A DNA stretch of 64,000 nucleotides, from the NCBI RefSeq assembly GCF_014858725.1, contig NZ_AQGV01000012.1, positions 2,418,001-2,482,000 on the forward strand, given 5' to 3'. This stretch comes from Pseudoalteromonas aurantia 208 (GTDB lineage Bacteria; Pseudomonadota; Gammaproteobacteria; Enterobacterales; Alteromonadaceae). The translations under genes and the position numbers were made by a program. A model generated the notes under the pieces. It was not told the origin of the DNA and searched no databases. It saw only the letters and a program-made list of their open reading frames with translations. Below are positions 42,874 through 53,525 of the stretch, piece by piece; position 1 is the first letter of the stretch, and every line of letters starts with the position of its first letter.

Positions 42874-44484
42874 TTAGTTAGCACCTGTTAAGTCACCGCA
42901 ATCAGCTGTTAACGGAAGCGATTCTGCAGTTCCATCAGGAGTAACTGTGATTGGACCTGTTGCCATAGTTGTACCATTGTCAAGAGGTATACGAGCATCA
43001 ACCGCCACAGTATACGTAGCAGTAGTGGCTGGAACCATATTCGCCAATGCAAATGTGCCATTACCAGCACTTGCTGCTACAGATTGCGCTTTACCAGCTA
43101 AGCCATACGTCACAACAGCATTACTCATATCTACTGTTGTGCCGTCACTACATGTAGCTGTCACAGTAAAGTTTTCGCTAACTGGCTGCGCAACAGGGTT
43201 TACAAGTGTTGCTGTAACAGCACCACACACATCTACTTCGCCATTTGAATTAAACCATTCAGTACCATTAACATCAACGATTGACACTGACGCTTTGGCC
43301 TCTGCTGATATACCAAAACGCTTAGCCTTCTCTGCCGAGATTAATGTGGTTGCCGTTGAACCCGCAGCTATGAAGCTATTTGCAGATGCATCACTTGACG
43401 CAAACTGAACATATAGTCCACCTGCTGGAACAGCATCACCTGACACGTTTAGAGAGATATCTGAAGTACATGGTGTAATGTCTACTGTTGATGTAAAGAA
43501 CGTTAAGTGGTTAGTTTGGAATGTACCAGTGAAGGTGTTTGAATCAGCATCAAGTGCACCAATGGTAACAACATTTGTTTCATCAGCCCATACACCGGTG
43601 TCTTCATTATGAGACTTCAACTTAAGCGTATCACCAGTTTGAATTGCAGCACCATTTTGCATAGTGTCAGCAGGGATTGCCATAGTTACTGTAATCTCAC
43701 TGTCACCAAAGCTTTTTACTTTATTCCCGTTGGCATCAGCCATAATAATATTTGCTACACCCGCAGATTTAGCGGTGCTTGCAGCGTCCGCAGCATTTAA
43801 GCCTGCAGGAACAATCGCAGCCGCTGCACTAGAAGAGCTATCAGCCCCACTTACATTTAATGACAGCTCGCCTGAGATTGCATTTCCAGCAGCATCTAAT
43901 AATTGAGTGCCAGCTGGGATACTTGCTCCAGCACCTGTTTTACCCGTTGATTCAGCTTTTACTTCAGTTGAAGTAGAACCGCCAACAGCACCAACAGTTT
44001 CAACGACAGTTTTAACACCAGGTCCATTCGCCAATGTTAATGCCAGTTGTGCAGCTATAGATGACACACCCTCTGCAGCCGTTAAATCAACAATAAAGCT
44101 TTTGCCAATATAGCCGTCAGCAGTAACACTCAGTGTAACCTCTGTGATTTCAGAGTCTGCTTTTTTAGTAAATACAACATTACCGTTAGCCGCATCCACA
44201 ACTTTCAATTGATTACCATTAGCATCCACAATGTTAGTTGCTTCTAGGCCATTTTCTAAAAATGAAATTTTCGCATTTACAACATTCGTTGTTACTGCAT
44301 CAACAACATTTGCATTAACAACGAGACCTAATTCAGCAGGCGCTGTTGGCGCGACAACAACAGGGTCTGTAGGTGTTACCGGTGGTTCTACAACCACATT
44401 ATTATCGTCGTCACTAAAACAACCAGTAAGGGTTAGTGCAGAAGCAACAGATAGAGCGAGAAGTGATTTTTTATTAGCAAACAT
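42874..44484 (-). CDS. Large secreted lipoprotein, surface or cell-envelope
   Basis: About 536 residues from ATG 44484. A lipoprotein signal (MFANKKSLLALSVASALTLT followed by GC, the lipobox Cys) is followed by an Asp/Asn-rich linker (FSDDDNN), a Pro/Thr/Val-rich segment and a long Ala-, Val- and Thr-rich region of beta-sandwich-like units, ending with a Cys-containing domain. The +2 residue after Cys is Phe, so outer-membrane sorting is expected. No enzyme motif is seen; an adhesin or surface-anchored role is plausible but unproven. Confidence 0.65.
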   Translation of the reverse strand: MFANKKSLLALSVASALTLTGCFSDDDNNVVVEPPVTPTDPVVVAPTAPAELGLVVNANVVDAVTTNVVNAKISFLENGLEATNIVDANGNQLKVVDAANGNVVFTKKADSEITEVTLSVTADGYIGKSFIVDLTAAEGVSSIAAQLALTLANGPGVKTVVETVGAVGGSTSTEVKAESTGKTGAGASIPAGTQLLDAAGNAISGELSLNVSGADSSSSAAAAIVPAGLNAADAASTAKSAGVANIIMADANGNKVKSFGDSEITVTMAIPADTMQNGAAIQTGDTLKLKSHNEDTGVWADETNVVTIGALDADSNTFTGTFQTNHLTFFTSTVDITPCTSDISLNVSGDAVPAGGLYVQFASSDASANSFIAAGSTATTLISAEKAKRFGISAEAKASVSIVDVNGTEWFNSNGEVDVCGAVTATLVNPVAQPVSENFTVTATCSDGTTVDMSNAVVTYGLAGKAQSVAASAGNGTFALANMVPATTATYTVAVDARIPLDNGTTMATGPITVTPDGTAESLPLTADCGDLTGAN

Positions 44485-44970
44485 GGTTGATCCTTGTGTT
44501 CCTTTCAAAATTAACAACTACTTTTAAGTGCGCTGTTAACAATACATTAAATTCAACTACTACTATATGCATAGCAGCAGTTAATGGCAATTTAGACATT
44601 AAAATTTAATAAAGTTAAACAGGGACTTCTTTCACTCCCTGAACTTCCGCCAAATTAAGTTATACCTAAAGCTTATACAAGCAACAGGTTTTAACTTTTA
44701 GCGTTACAAATGTAGCATATGAAGCTCAAAGTTCCAACAGAATAATGGCGATGTGTGACGCTAGATCGTACTTTACAATACTAATATGATAAACATTTGT
44801 CATAAGTCATAAATTTCAGCTAATACTTTTAATTTTACCTCTTAATTTACACATCTTTAGCCGCAACCCATTGGTATTTTTAATTAACCTCGATACAATC
44901 ATATTTTAACGCATATAAACTCTTTTTTGAGTTGTTGCGACACGGAATAACACAACAATACGGTTGACTC
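44485..44970. other. Divergent intergenic region between lipoprotein and yjbH-like genes
   Basis: About 490 AT-rich bases with the two divergent promoters. I found no JUMPstart/ops element, RNA gene or clear operator. Confidence 0.4.
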
Positions 44971-47097
44971 ATGCGCAAAAAAACCAACACCATGATATGG
45001 TCTTGCTTTATAGCAAGCTCCCCAGCGATGGCTGCAATAACAGATAATCAATCTTTTTATGGCTACACTGGGTTAATTAATATTCCTAATGCCTATACTG
45101 CTGATTTTGGCAGTTTACATACACAATATAATAACCAACTTGAATTTAGGCAAGATATCGTTGATGGGCATAATTTTACTATTAACGCGGGTGTGTTTAA
45201 GGGTCTAGAGGTCGGTGGTAAAATTGCCAGTGTGAGTATTCACGATAACCTTTTTCACGAAACTGCAAAAGACAATAAGCAAATTCGTGACTTATCATTC
45301 AATGCCAAATATCAGCTACCGTTTGTTCCCCATGAGTGGTTTTCGCTTGCCATTGGTGCGCAAGATATTGGCGGCGCGGCAAACAACTATAAAGCTTACT
45401 ACGCAGTAGCCACAAAACGTTTAGGTGATTTCGATTTAACTTTGGGTGCTGGCTCAACTGATAATTTAACAAATCGATTAGACGGGGCATTTGCAGGTGT
45501 ACAGTGGCATGCGACTGATTGGCTAAGTATTACAGCCGAACATGATGGTGAAGCCGCAAGCTCAGGGGTTAAAGTGCACGTACCTAAAAAATGGTTAAGT
45601 AATAATTTAGCCATCAGTTTGGCTGCAAACTATTATGACCATAAGCAAAGTGAAGACGACATTTATTTTGGGGTAAACCTTAAATACCAACTCAATAAAT
45701 CTGAGCATAAAAGTTATAGACCTGTGAAACCAGCACCGCAAATGGTGAGCATCACTTCTGACTCAAACACCCCAAAAGTAAATGCCGCTGCACTCACAAG
45801 TCAGCGCTCTCAACAAGCTGACAACACAGTTAGCAAAGGTAAGCCCTCACTACTAAAATCAAAAGTAGTGACACACAATGCCACAGATTCAGAGTTAGAA
45901 CAAACAGCCATGGCCTTTAAAGCAGCATTACTTGCTGATGGGTTCGAAAACATCCATGTTGGTTATAGCCTATCAAGTGTACACATCATTATTGAAAACC
46001 ATGTCTTCAACCAAAATGAACTGGATGCTATTGGCTTAATATTAGGTCGCTTACAAGCGCACTTTAACTACCCAGGTATGGACTTCAATTTGGTGCTACA
46101 AAAACTTGAAGTGCCGCAAATCCAAATATCAGGTCAATTAGATGAATACAGAGATTTTATACAATCTGGTAGTGCACCTAACTTGGCGATCACCAACCGT
46201 GTAAATATACAACATGGTGGGTTAACTTGGGTTAACTTTGGCTCGACTAATAGCCCGTATTACAAACCACGTCTCACATTAAGCCCTGATATTGTTAAAG
46301 GCGTTGCTACTGAGCTTGGCGTACTTGATTATTCCCTCGCTTTAAAAGCACAACTAGAGGTGCCAGTTTGGCAAGGCGGTTCTTTCGTCGCGACAGGCAC
46401 ACAAGGTGTTGCCACTTCCGATGATTTCAAAGATAACAAGCCTTTTACACGATTTAGGCATAAAGATGGCCTTACCAGTTTAACCTATAAACAAAATTGG
46501 CAGTTGTCGTTCAATATCTATAATCAAACACAAATTGGCTACTATTATGACTTTACAGACTATTTAGGTTTTAAACATCAAAGTATGTGGATGAGCGAAG
46601 ATGGCCGACATCAAGTTAGTGCGCAATTAGGCTATTTTGACTATCAAGACTATGATGGTGACAAAACAGTTTACAATACCAGTTACCAATACAACTTATC
46701 TGAATATGACATCAGCTTATCTGCAAGCGTTGGTAAATTTTTCAACAAAGATAGCGGCTATAAACTCACCAGTAAATTTTGGTTTGGTGACACCTCTTTA
46801 GACATTTACTACCTAGATACCACTGGTCGCTTTGTCGGGGTAGGCTTAACAGTTCCTTTAACCCCTCGTAAAGACTATACAACCCCATACGGTGTTCTTA
46901 AAGGTAAGAGTAACTGGAGAGAGCGTATACAAACAAGAGTTGGAAACGACGCTAACACTGTGGCTTTTGGGTTAGCTCAACTGCCATTTAATGATACATC
47001 AATTGAAACCGAGCTATTTAATCAGAGTCGTTTGTCTGAAAGCTACATTCAGCATCATTTACCTCGATTAAGAGAAGCGTACAAAACGCATAAATAA
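44971..47097 (+). CDS. yjbH: YjbH family outer-membrane lipid/exopolysaccharide protein
   Basis: 708 residues with a signal peptide (MIWSCFIASSPAMA). The start of the mature protein, FYGYTGLINIPNAYTADFGSLHTQYN, and the LGAGSTDNLTNRLDGAFAGVQW segment are characteristic of YjbH/DUF940 proteins, which have two beta-barrels and take part in exopolysaccharide export. The yjbEFG partners of E. coli are not adjacent. It lies just before the polysaccharide cluster, facing it. Confidence 0.85.
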   Translation: MRKKTNTMIWSCFIASSPAMAAITDNQSFYGYTGLINIPNAYTADFGSLHTQYNNQLEFRQDIVDGHNFTINAGVFKGLEVGGKIASVSIHDNLFHETAKDNKQIRDLSFNAKYQLPFVPHEWFSLAIGAQDIGGAANNYKAYYAVATKRLGDFDLTLGAGSTDNLTNRLDGAFAGVQWHATDWLSITAEHDGEAASSGVKVHVPKKWLSNNLAISLAANYYDHKQSEDDIYFGVNLKYQLNKSEHKSYRPVKPAPQMVSITSDSNTPKVNAAALTSQRSQQADNTVSKGKPSLLKSKVVTHNATDSELEQTAMAFKAALLADGFENIHVGYSLSSVHIIIENHVFNQNELDAIGLILGRLQAHFNYPGMDFNLVLQKLEVPQIQISGQLDEYRDFIQSGSAPNLAITNRVNIQHGGLTWVNFGSTNSPYYKPRLTLSPDIVKGVATELGVLDYSLALKAQLEVPVWQGGSFVATGTQGVATSDDFKDNKPFTRFRHKDGLTSLTYKQNWQLSFNIYNQTQIGYYYDFTDYLGFKHQSMWMSEDGRHQVSAQLGYFDYQDYDGDKTVYNTSYQYNLSEYDISLSASVGKFFNKDSGYKLTSKFWFGDTSLDIYYLDTTGRFVGVGLTVPLTPRKDYTTPYGVLKGKSNWRERIQTRVGNDANTVAFGLAQLPFNDTSIETELFNQSRLSESYIQHHLPRLREAYKTHK

Positions 47098-47102
47098 TGA
47101 AT

Positions 47103-47140
47103 AAAAAAACCCACTGTTTTTCATAAAAGCAGTGGGTTTT
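47103..47140. terminator. Terminator after yjbH
   Basis: AAAAAAACCCACTG and CAGTGGGTTTT pair around a TTTTTCATAAAAG loop; convergent with wecA. Confidence 0.85.
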
Positions 47141-47250
47141 AATCTACATTAATACTAGCAATCTAAAATAAAATCATTCTAATCACTTGAGATTTGATAA
47201 ATTAATTCACACAACAATGTACAATAATACACTCGCGTTTATCTCAAAAA

Positions 47251-48330
47251 TTACTTAGCGCTTTCTATGGAGAGGTTAGTACCAAATATACTATTGAATA
47301 ACCCACATAAGAAATACACATTAGAAAGAGCGAAGTGATATAGCCCAAATAAAGCGACAAAACTATAAAACATAAGCGGTTCTGGAATATTGAAAACCTC
47401 TCCCAAAACCCCAACTAATGCAAACGAAGTCGATACTAATACAATAATGACTAGCGTTCGTGTTGATGTGAACCCTAGCTTTTGAAAAATATGGTGCAAA
47501 TGTTCTCGATCGGGTTTAAAAGGCGAGTCTCCCCGCTTTATTCTTCTAATCATAATCGCAGCCATGTCCATCAAAGGAATAGCGATAAGCCAAAGAGCAG
47601 TAACAGGCCGAATTGACTGACTTACCTCAGCCGTAACTTGGCTTACAGAAAGTAACAGCCACACAACAGCAAAACCAATCATCATGCTACCTGCATCTCC
47701 CATAAACACCTTTCTTTTTCTGCCTAGTAAGCCAAGGTTCATACAAACATAAGGGATAATCGCACAGATAAAAATTAAGCATGTGGAAGTCGTGAGCATA
47801 TCACCAAAAATAACACCTAGTAGAGCTAAACTCGCAAACGTAACGATTGACAATCCACCAAGTAAACCATCAATTCCATCCACCATATTAAACGCATTTA
47901 TTGCCGCGATCACAGCAAAAACTGTCATTCCATACCCTAACAATGGTAAGTCAATTGAGCCTAACCCAAATGGATCGCCCAATGAAACAAGTCGGTAATC
48001 TGTAAAGTGCATCATAGCTACCGCAACGCATGTTTGTAAGGCTAATCTAAGTTTAACACTCAAATCATACTTATCATCAAGTGCCCCCAATAACGTAAGG
48101 AACATTAAACTAATAAGCAGTATGTATAATTGAGGCGATCCGCCCGCTTTTTGGTACAGAAAATATGAAACAGATATACATACAGAAATCCCTCCGGCTA
48201 AAGGTACTACTCCTAAGTGTTGTTTTCGTTCATTTGGTTTATCAACCAACCCTATTCTTTTGGCTACTTTTCTCATTACAAACAAAGTAGTAAACGAAAA
48301 GAAAAAAACATAGATAAGCTCGACTAACAT
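47251..48330 (-). CDS. wecA: Undecaprenyl-phosphate GlcNAc-1-phosphate transferase WecA-like
   Basis: 359 residues with about ten membrane segments. MraY/WecA-family motifs are DDKYDLS (about residue 90), NAFNMVDGIDGL, GDAGSMMIGF and DREHLHHIF. It starts O-antigen or enterobacterial-type polysaccharide by placing GlcNAc-1-P (or a similar HexNAc-P) on undecaprenyl phosphate. It is the last gene in transcription order of the cluster. Confidence 0.88.
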   Translation of the reverse strand: MLVELIYVFFFSFTTLFVMRKVAKRIGLVDKPNERKQHLGVVPLAGGISVCISVSYFLYQKAGGSPQLYILLISLMFLTLLGALDDKYDLSVKLRLALQTCVAVAMMHFTDYRLVSLGDPFGLGSIDLPLLGYGMTVFAVIAAINAFNMVDGIDGLLGGLSIVTFASLALLGVIFGDMLTTSTCLIFICAIIPYVCMNLGLLGRKRKVFMGDAGSMMIGFAVVWLLLSVSQVTAEVSQSIRPVTALWLIAIPLMDMAAIMIRRIKRGDSPFKPDREHLHHIFQKLGFTSTRTLVIIVLVSTSFALVGVLGEVFNIPEPLMFYSFVALFGLYHFALSNVYFLCGLFNSIFGTNLSIESAK

Positions 48331-48672
48331 TTACACATCCTTATTAAAAAATATAAGCGAGATTGAATAGGCTACTATTTTAGTCCATAATAAATAAAAT
48401 GAAAAGGTGACTTACAATCAATAATTCCTCATAAATCAATGGCGTTATGCCTTCCTTATAGGCACTAAAATAGTGCAGCTTCCATTAAGTAGACATATAT
48501 TGACTATTACTAAACTAAGTTTAATCAATGATTAGTAAATTTAACCTTGCAATACAGACTTATATCATCATTAAACTCTGTATTAACAACAATATCACGT
48601 GTACTTAAATCAAATGCCTTTTTACTCTCTCATTGAGGATACTCTACAATAACAGCGCCAGTACTCTACTGT
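48331..48672. other. Intergenic region upstream of wecA
   Basis: 342 AT-rich bases between wbuC-like and wecA. No gene or repeat seen. It may hold a separate wecA promoter. Confidence 0.4.
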
Positions 48673-49068
48673 TTAGAGCATAACTTTTGCATACTTATCC
48701 TGAAACGGTCCTTCCTTTATTTCTAATAGTAAAGCTCTGTTACTTATACATTCAACGCTATGGGCTTCACGTGGTTGAACCTCTAGTATATCCCCCTCTC
48801 TAGCAATCGTTTCAGATACAACTTTTACCTCATCAAGGTAGCTATATGTTTTTATTAACAGCTCCCCTCTCATTACGACAAACATTTCCCATTGATGGGG
48901 TAATTCATGATAATGAGGGGCGACATAGCTGCCCTTAACAAATGCTATTAATAACCGCTGAACTTTATCATCGTGAGAATCATGCAGTAGTTTATGAGCT
49001 CTCATCACTTCTGAGCTTTCTGCTTGCGCAAACAAAGTATCACAATCACTACTTGTAAATGATTTCAA
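48673..49068 (-). CDS. wbuC: WbuC family cupin-fold metalloprotein
   Basis: 131 residues. The cupin metal site is in APHYHELPHQWEMFVVMRGE and the second cupin motif in DILEVQPREAHSV. WbuC is found at the end of L-FucNAc O-antigen clusters; its reaction is not established. The TTG start overlaps the stop of wbuB (TTGA). Confidence 0.8.
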   Translation of the reverse strand: MKSFTSSDCDTLFAQAESSEVMRAHKLLHDSHDDKVQRLLIAFVKGSYVAPHYHELPHQWEMFVVMRGELLIKTYSYLDEVKVVSETIAREGDILEVQPREAHSVECISNRALLLEIKEGPFQDKYAKVML

Positions 49069-50258
49069 GATCTTAATCCCTTCACTATAAGATTCGCTGC
49101 TGAGCTTACCGAAAACTCATTTTCAAGTAATTTTTGCGAATTAAGGCCTAACTCCATTCGCTCTTCTTGATCCTCATAAAGCTTAATAGCACTATTTAGC
49201 AGAGACTGATCTTCTCCATTATCTAAAATATAACCAGCAGAATTAGAGTTAATCACTTCTTTTAAATCGTTCCCTTTGTTTATACTTCCAAGAATGGGTT
49301 TTGCTTCAACCATATACCCTAAAAGTTTGCCTGGAAAATTATGAGCCGTGTGTTTCTTAGAAAGGGAAAAAAGCCCAATATCTATTTCAGCTAGGATTTT
49401 TTTAAAAGCATCTTGCCCAACTGATGGAAGAAATGTGAAATTGCTAAGTTGCCACTGCTCCGCTAACTGTTTTATCAGTTCAACTTCATCACCTTGGCCT
49501 ATAAACAAAAAATGTGCTAATTGGTAGTCATTCATACCCTTTGCCAAGCGCATTAAATTAGCCATATCTTGGGCGTGGCCAATATTGCCACCGTAAAAAA
49601 ATATTATGTGATTTTCAAGAGATAACTTTTTGCGTATGTCGTAAACTTCTTCCGATGGTTTTAATGACGCCCAATTTCTCAGGATTTCAGACTTACCGGA
49701 ATAACATGGAGATTGCTTGCCAAATACTTCCAAGTTTTTCTGGGACATAACTCCAATAACATTGGCTGCACTATAGTTTCTTTTCTCAAAATACCTAAAG
49801 TACCTCTCAATCATTGAACCCGCATTAATCAAACCAGAATCTATGGCCCATTGCGGGAAGAAATCTCTTAAAATTAAATATGAGCGACAAGCACAACGCT
49901 GTTTAATTTTAGAAACTAAACCACCAAAAAAAATACTTGGCGAGTAATAGACGACCCCATCAAATGTATCTCCCTTTATCCGATGTTTTATCGCTGACCA
50001 AGCTCTGTGAGACAAAACTGTTTCATTAATTGCTCGCTGTATTTTTCCAATATCTTTAATGGGACTCGATCTAAAGTTCCAAATTTTGACTTTATCTAAT
50101 TGAGTTTCACGAAAGGCATGCTTCTGTTCAAAACCAGGTGTTATAACCGTTACATTATGGCCCAAATGAGTTAACTCCACAGCTAACTCATGAAACATCT
50201 TAGCCCCAACTCTGGTACTGTCAGGTAAATAGTCATCGATAACCAAAGCTAAATGCAT
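49065..50258 (-). CDS. wbuB: WbuB family L-fucosamine glycosyltransferase (GT4)
   Basis: About 397 residues from ATG 50258 (MHLALVIDDYLPDSTRVGAK), which overlaps the stop of the epimerase (TAATG). GT-B, family 4: HNVTVITPG near the start, IIFFYGGNIGHAQDMAN, the NFPGKLLGYMVEAKPILG loop. The WbuB group is thought to add L-FucNAc or its derivative. The 5-codon upstream extension is unlikely. Confidence 0.85.
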   Translation of the reverse strand: MHLALVIDDYLPDSTRVGAKMFHELAVELTHLGHNVTVITPGFEQKHAFRETQLDKVKIWNFRSSPIKDIGKIQRAINETVLSHRAWSAIKHRIKGDTFDGVVYYSPSIFFGGLVSKIKQRCACRSYLILRDFFPQWAIDSGLINAGSMIERYFRYFEKRNYSAANVIGVMSQKNLEVFGKQSPCYSGKSEILRNWASLKPSEEVYDIRKKLSLENHIIFFYGGNIGHAQDMANLMRLAKGMNDYQLAHFLFIGQGDEVELIKQLAEQWQLSNFTFLPSVGQDAFKKILAEIDIGLFSLSKKHTAHNFPGKLLGYMVEAKPILGSINKGNDLKEVINSNSAGYILDNGEDQSLLNSAIKLYEDQEERMELGLNSQKLLENEFSVSSAANLIVKGLRS

Positions 50259-51394
50259 TAGTACTCTTTCCAAACAACGCGCTTTACGTAATCAGTATAT
50301 GAAAGGATTATACGCACAACTTTATCAGAAACATTAGGCATACTATAATCATAAACAGGCCTTAACAGGCGTTCTTCACCCGTTGGTTGTTCTTTCAAAA
50401 CCTCGAGCGCTTGCATTACTCTTTCAACACCTAAACCTACCATCATAACAAAGGCTTCTTCCATTCCCTCAGGTCTCTCATGTGCTTCACGCATATTGAG
50501 TGCCGGAAAGTTAAGAATTGAAGACTCCTCATTAATCGTACCACTATCAGATAAAACGACTTTTGCATTTTTCTGTAAATGATTGTAATCATGAAAACCT
50601 AAAGGTTTTAATAATTGAATATTCTTATGAAAGTGTAAGCCCTGCGCTTCAATTCGGTTTCTAGTTCGTGGATGAGTTGAAACAATCACCGGTAAATTGT
50701 AATGCTCAGCAATTGTATTAAGTGTTTCCGCGAGTTTTGCTAATTGCTTTGGAGAATCAACATTCTCTTCACGATGAGCGCTTACTACGAAAAATTCACC
50801 TTTATGTAAACCTAAACGAGTTAATACATCTGAGGAATCTATTTGCTCAATATAATAATTGAGGACCTCAAACATTGGACTACCCGTTTTAATAACACGA
50901 TCGGCCGGTAAGCCTTCAGCGAGTAGATAATCTCGCGCTATAGCACTGTAAGTTAAATTAATATCCGCAGTGTGATCCACTATACGTCGGTTTGTTTCTT
51001 CAGGTACGCGCTGATCAAAGCAACGGTTGCCCGCTTCCATATGAAAAATAGGAATTTTTCTACGTTTAGCTGGTATTGCGGAAATACAGGAATTAGTATC
51101 ACCTAAAATTAACATTGCCTCAGGATTTACTTCTTCAAGCACTTCATCTACTTTAATAATTACCTGACCGATAGTCTCCGCTGCATTTTTACCTGCCGCA
51201 TTAAGGAAGTAATCAGGTTTTCTTATACCCAAATCATTAAAGAAAACTTCATTTAATTCAAAATCGTAATTCTGGCCCGTATGAACAATAATATGCTCAC
51301 AGTAGTGATCCAACTTAGCTAATACCCGCGACAAACGAATTATTTCAGGTCTAGTTCCTACGACACTTACTACTTTCAACTTTTTCACTTTCAT
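50258..51394 (-). CDS. fnlC: UDP-N-acetylglucosamine 2-epimerase family, FnlC/CapG
   Basis: 378 residues with the WecB-fold motifs VSVVGTRPEIIRLS, HTGQNYD, LGDTNSCISA, HMEAGNRCFDQRVPEETNRR and SAHREENVD. In this gene group it is the C2 epimerase that yields UDP-N-acetyl-L-fucosamine as the last step of the pathway. It overlaps fnlB by TAATG. Confidence 0.9.
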   Translation of the reverse strand: MKVKKLKVVSVVGTRPEIIRLSRVLAKLDHYCEHIIVHTGQNYDFELNEVFFNDLGIRKPDYFLNAAGKNAAETIGQVIIKVDEVLEEVNPEAMLILGDTNSCISAIPAKRRKIPIFHMEAGNRCFDQRVPEETNRRIVDHTADINLTYSAIARDYLLAEGLPADRVIKTGSPMFEVLNYYIEQIDSSDVLTRLGLHKGEFFVVSAHREENVDSPKQLAKLAETLNTIAEHYNLPVIVSTHPRTRNRIEAQGLHFHKNIQLLKPLGFHDYNHLQKNAKVVLSDSGTINEESSILNFPALNMREAHERPEGMEEAFVMMVGLGVERVMQALEVLKEQPTGEERLLRPVYDYSMPNVSDKVVRIILSYTDYVKRVVWKEY

Positions 51395-52500
51395 TATACC
51401 TTGTACGCAACAGTATCTGGGGTTTCTGGATCAAAATTTTCATTAGCCCATAACATTACAATTAGTTCATCATCACCAATATTTGTAATGTCGTGAGACC
51501 ATCCAGGTACAGTTTCAACTATTTTAGCTTCGTCACCAGTTGTGATTAATTCACACATTTCGTCCGTAATTATATGCCTAAAACCAAAGCGGGCTTTGCC
51601 TTTTATTACTAAAAACTTCTCAGTTTTACAATGATGGTAATGCCCTCCTCGGGTAATACCTGGATGAGCTGTAAAGAAAGAAAACTGACCTGAATCCTTT
51701 GTTTTTAACATCTCGACAAAACGCCCTCTGGGGTCTTTATGCTGCTTAACTTCATAGCCAAAATCATCCGGCTTTATATAGCTGATATAAGTTGCATACA
51801 AAACACGCTCAAAACCATCGCCAACTCGTTCAGTTATCAAAGATTCACGGCTATTTTTATAATCGTAAATTTTTGAAGCTAACTCGCCCAATGTAACTTT
51901 ATATATCGGTTCGATATCTATATGAATTTTGTCTTTGTATTGAGAGAAAAGCACATCCAAGAATGAAGTAACGACTGTGCCAATATGCACTAAGTCTAAT
52001 TCCGCATTCTCATCATTAATTTGGATTGGTAAGTTATTGGCAATGTTGTTGCAGAAAGTAGCGACAACCGAGTTGTAATTTGGTTTACACCATTTACCAA
52101 ATACATTAGGCAAGCGATACAAGTAAACTTTATTTCCGGTTTCATTATGCAAGTTTAACAGATGCGTTTCAGCTAGAAGCTTGCTTTGTCCATATGCATT
52201 ATCTCGCTCAGCTTGAATAGAAGAACTTAGTACGATAGGTATATCTCTACCAGTTGCCTTAACACGATTGCAAATTTCAAAAGTTAAATCAGCATTACCT
52301 TGTTTAAATTCACTATCACTCTCTGGCCGATTAACACCTGCCAAGTGAAAAATAAAATCAGCTGAGTCCACAAAACTCGTTAATTCATCTAGTGTGTTAT
52401 TTCTTGTATATCTAACGATCTCAATATCGCTATTACGCTTAAGGCTAATGATTAAGTTTTTGCCAACAAAGCCATCAGCACCTGTAACAAGCACATTCAT
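51394..52500 (-). CDS. fnlB: UDP-2-acetamido-2,6-dideoxy-hexulose reductase, FnlB/CapF
   Basis: 368 residues. An N-terminal SDR domain (VLVTGADGFVGKNLI, with Tyr in YGQSKLLAE) and a C-terminal cupin (SFFTAHPGITRGGHYHHCKT) form the CapF two-domain architecture. It catalyses C3 epimerisation and C4 reduction in UDP-L-FucNAc synthesis. Confidence 0.9.
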   Translation of the reverse strand: MNVLVTGADGFVGKNLIISLKRNSDIEIVRYTRNNTLDELTSFVDSADFIFHLAGVNRPESDSEFKQGNADLTFEICNRVKATGRDIPIVLSSSIQAERDNAYGQSKLLAETHLLNLHNETGNKVYLYRLPNVFGKWCKPNYNSVVATFCNNIANNLPIQINDENAELDLVHIGTVVTSFLDVLFSQYKDKIHIDIEPIYKVTLGELASKIYDYKNSRESLITERVGDGFERVLYATYISYIKPDDFGYEVKQHKDPRGRFVEMLKTKDSGQFSFFTAHPGITRGGHYHHCKTEKFLVIKGKARFGFRHIITDEMCELITTGDEAKIVETVPGWSHDITNIGDDELIVMLWANENFDPETPDTVAYKV

Positions 52501-52514
52501 AATAATCCCTTAAA

Positions 52515-53525
52515 TCAAATTGCAAGTGTACGCATAAAGTTAAGTTTAAGAAGTAATTGCTTCATACCTTCAACATCTAAGCGCTCAGTGTTATGGGAGT
52601 TATAATCTTCAACTTCCGAGATTCGCTTATCTCCAGATTCAACGTACTTACCATAATTCAAGTCACGATTATCTGGTGCGACTCGGTAGTAATCCCCCAT
52701 ATCTTCAGCTGCAACCATTTCTTCGCGGCTCAATAAAGCTTCAAATAACTTTTCTCCGTGACGCGTTCCTATTATATCTATTGGATGTGCTTTCTTATCT
52801 AACAATTCAGTTAATGCTTTAGCAAGCACTTCAATGGTGGCAGCAGGTGCTTTTTGCACGAAGATATCACCACTATTACCATGTTCGAATGCATAAAGTA
52901 CTAGATCGACCGCATCTTCTAACGTCATCATAAAACGTGTCATAGATGGGTCTGTAATTGTTATCGGCTTATTGTTTTGAATTAAGTCAACGAAAAGTGG
53001 AATTACAGAACCACGTGAAGCCATTACATTACCATAACGCGTCCCACAAATAACTGTTTTAGACGAGTCAACAGTACGCGCTTTAGCAACCATGACTTTT
53101 TCCATCATCGCCTTTGAAATGCCCATTGCATTAATAGGGTATACTGCTTTATCAGTACTTAAACAAACAACCCTAGAAACGTTATTAACAATCGCTGCTT
53201 CTAAAACATTTTCTGTACCAAGCACATTAGTGTTAACTGCTTGCATGGGATGAAATTCACAAGATGGTACTTGTTTCAATGCTGCAGCATGATAAATATA
53301 ATCAACACCTCGCGTTGCTGCAAGAATTGAATTGTAATCCCTTACATCACCAATATAAAATTTTATTTTGGGGTTATTATACTCCTTTCTCATATCATCT
53401 TGTTTTTTCTCATCTCGTGAAAAAATTCGAATTTCTTTTATATCTGTGTTTATAAATCGTTTAAGAACGGCGTTTCCAAAAGATCCTGTGCCACCCGTTA
53501 TCAACAATATTTTATTATCAAACAA
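52515..53525 (-). CDS. fnlA: UDP-GlcNAc 4,6-dehydratase/5-epimerase, FnlA/CapE
   Basis: 336 residues, SDR with LLITGGTGSFGNAVLKRF, the catalytic MGISKAMMEK region (Met-Lys in place of the usual Tyr-Lys, as known for CapE) and FVQKAPAATIEVLAKAL. First step from UDP-GlcNAc towards UDP-L-FucNAc. It starts the FnlABC block. Confidence 0.92.
   Translation of the reverse strand: MFDNKILLITGGTGSFGNAVLKRFINTDIKEIRIFSRDEKKQDDMRKEYNNPKIKFYIGDVRDYNSILAATRGVDYIYHAAALKQVPSCEFHPMQAVNTNVLGTENVLEAAIVNNVSRVVCLSTDKAVYPINAMGISKAMMEKVMVAKARTVDSSKTVICGTRYGNVMASRGSVIPLFVDLIQNNKPITITDPSMTRFMMTLEDAVDLVLYAFEHGNSGDIFVQKAPAATIEVLAKALTELLDKKAHPIDIIGTRHGEKLFEALLSREEMVAAEDMGDYYRVAPDNRDLNYGKYVESGDKRISEVEDYNSHNTERLDVEGMKQLLLKLNFMRTLAI

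Noticed and set aside
44485..44970. JUMPstart/ops element before the polysaccharide genes
   Set aside because: No GGCGGTAG-like sequence was found here or elsewhere near the cluster.
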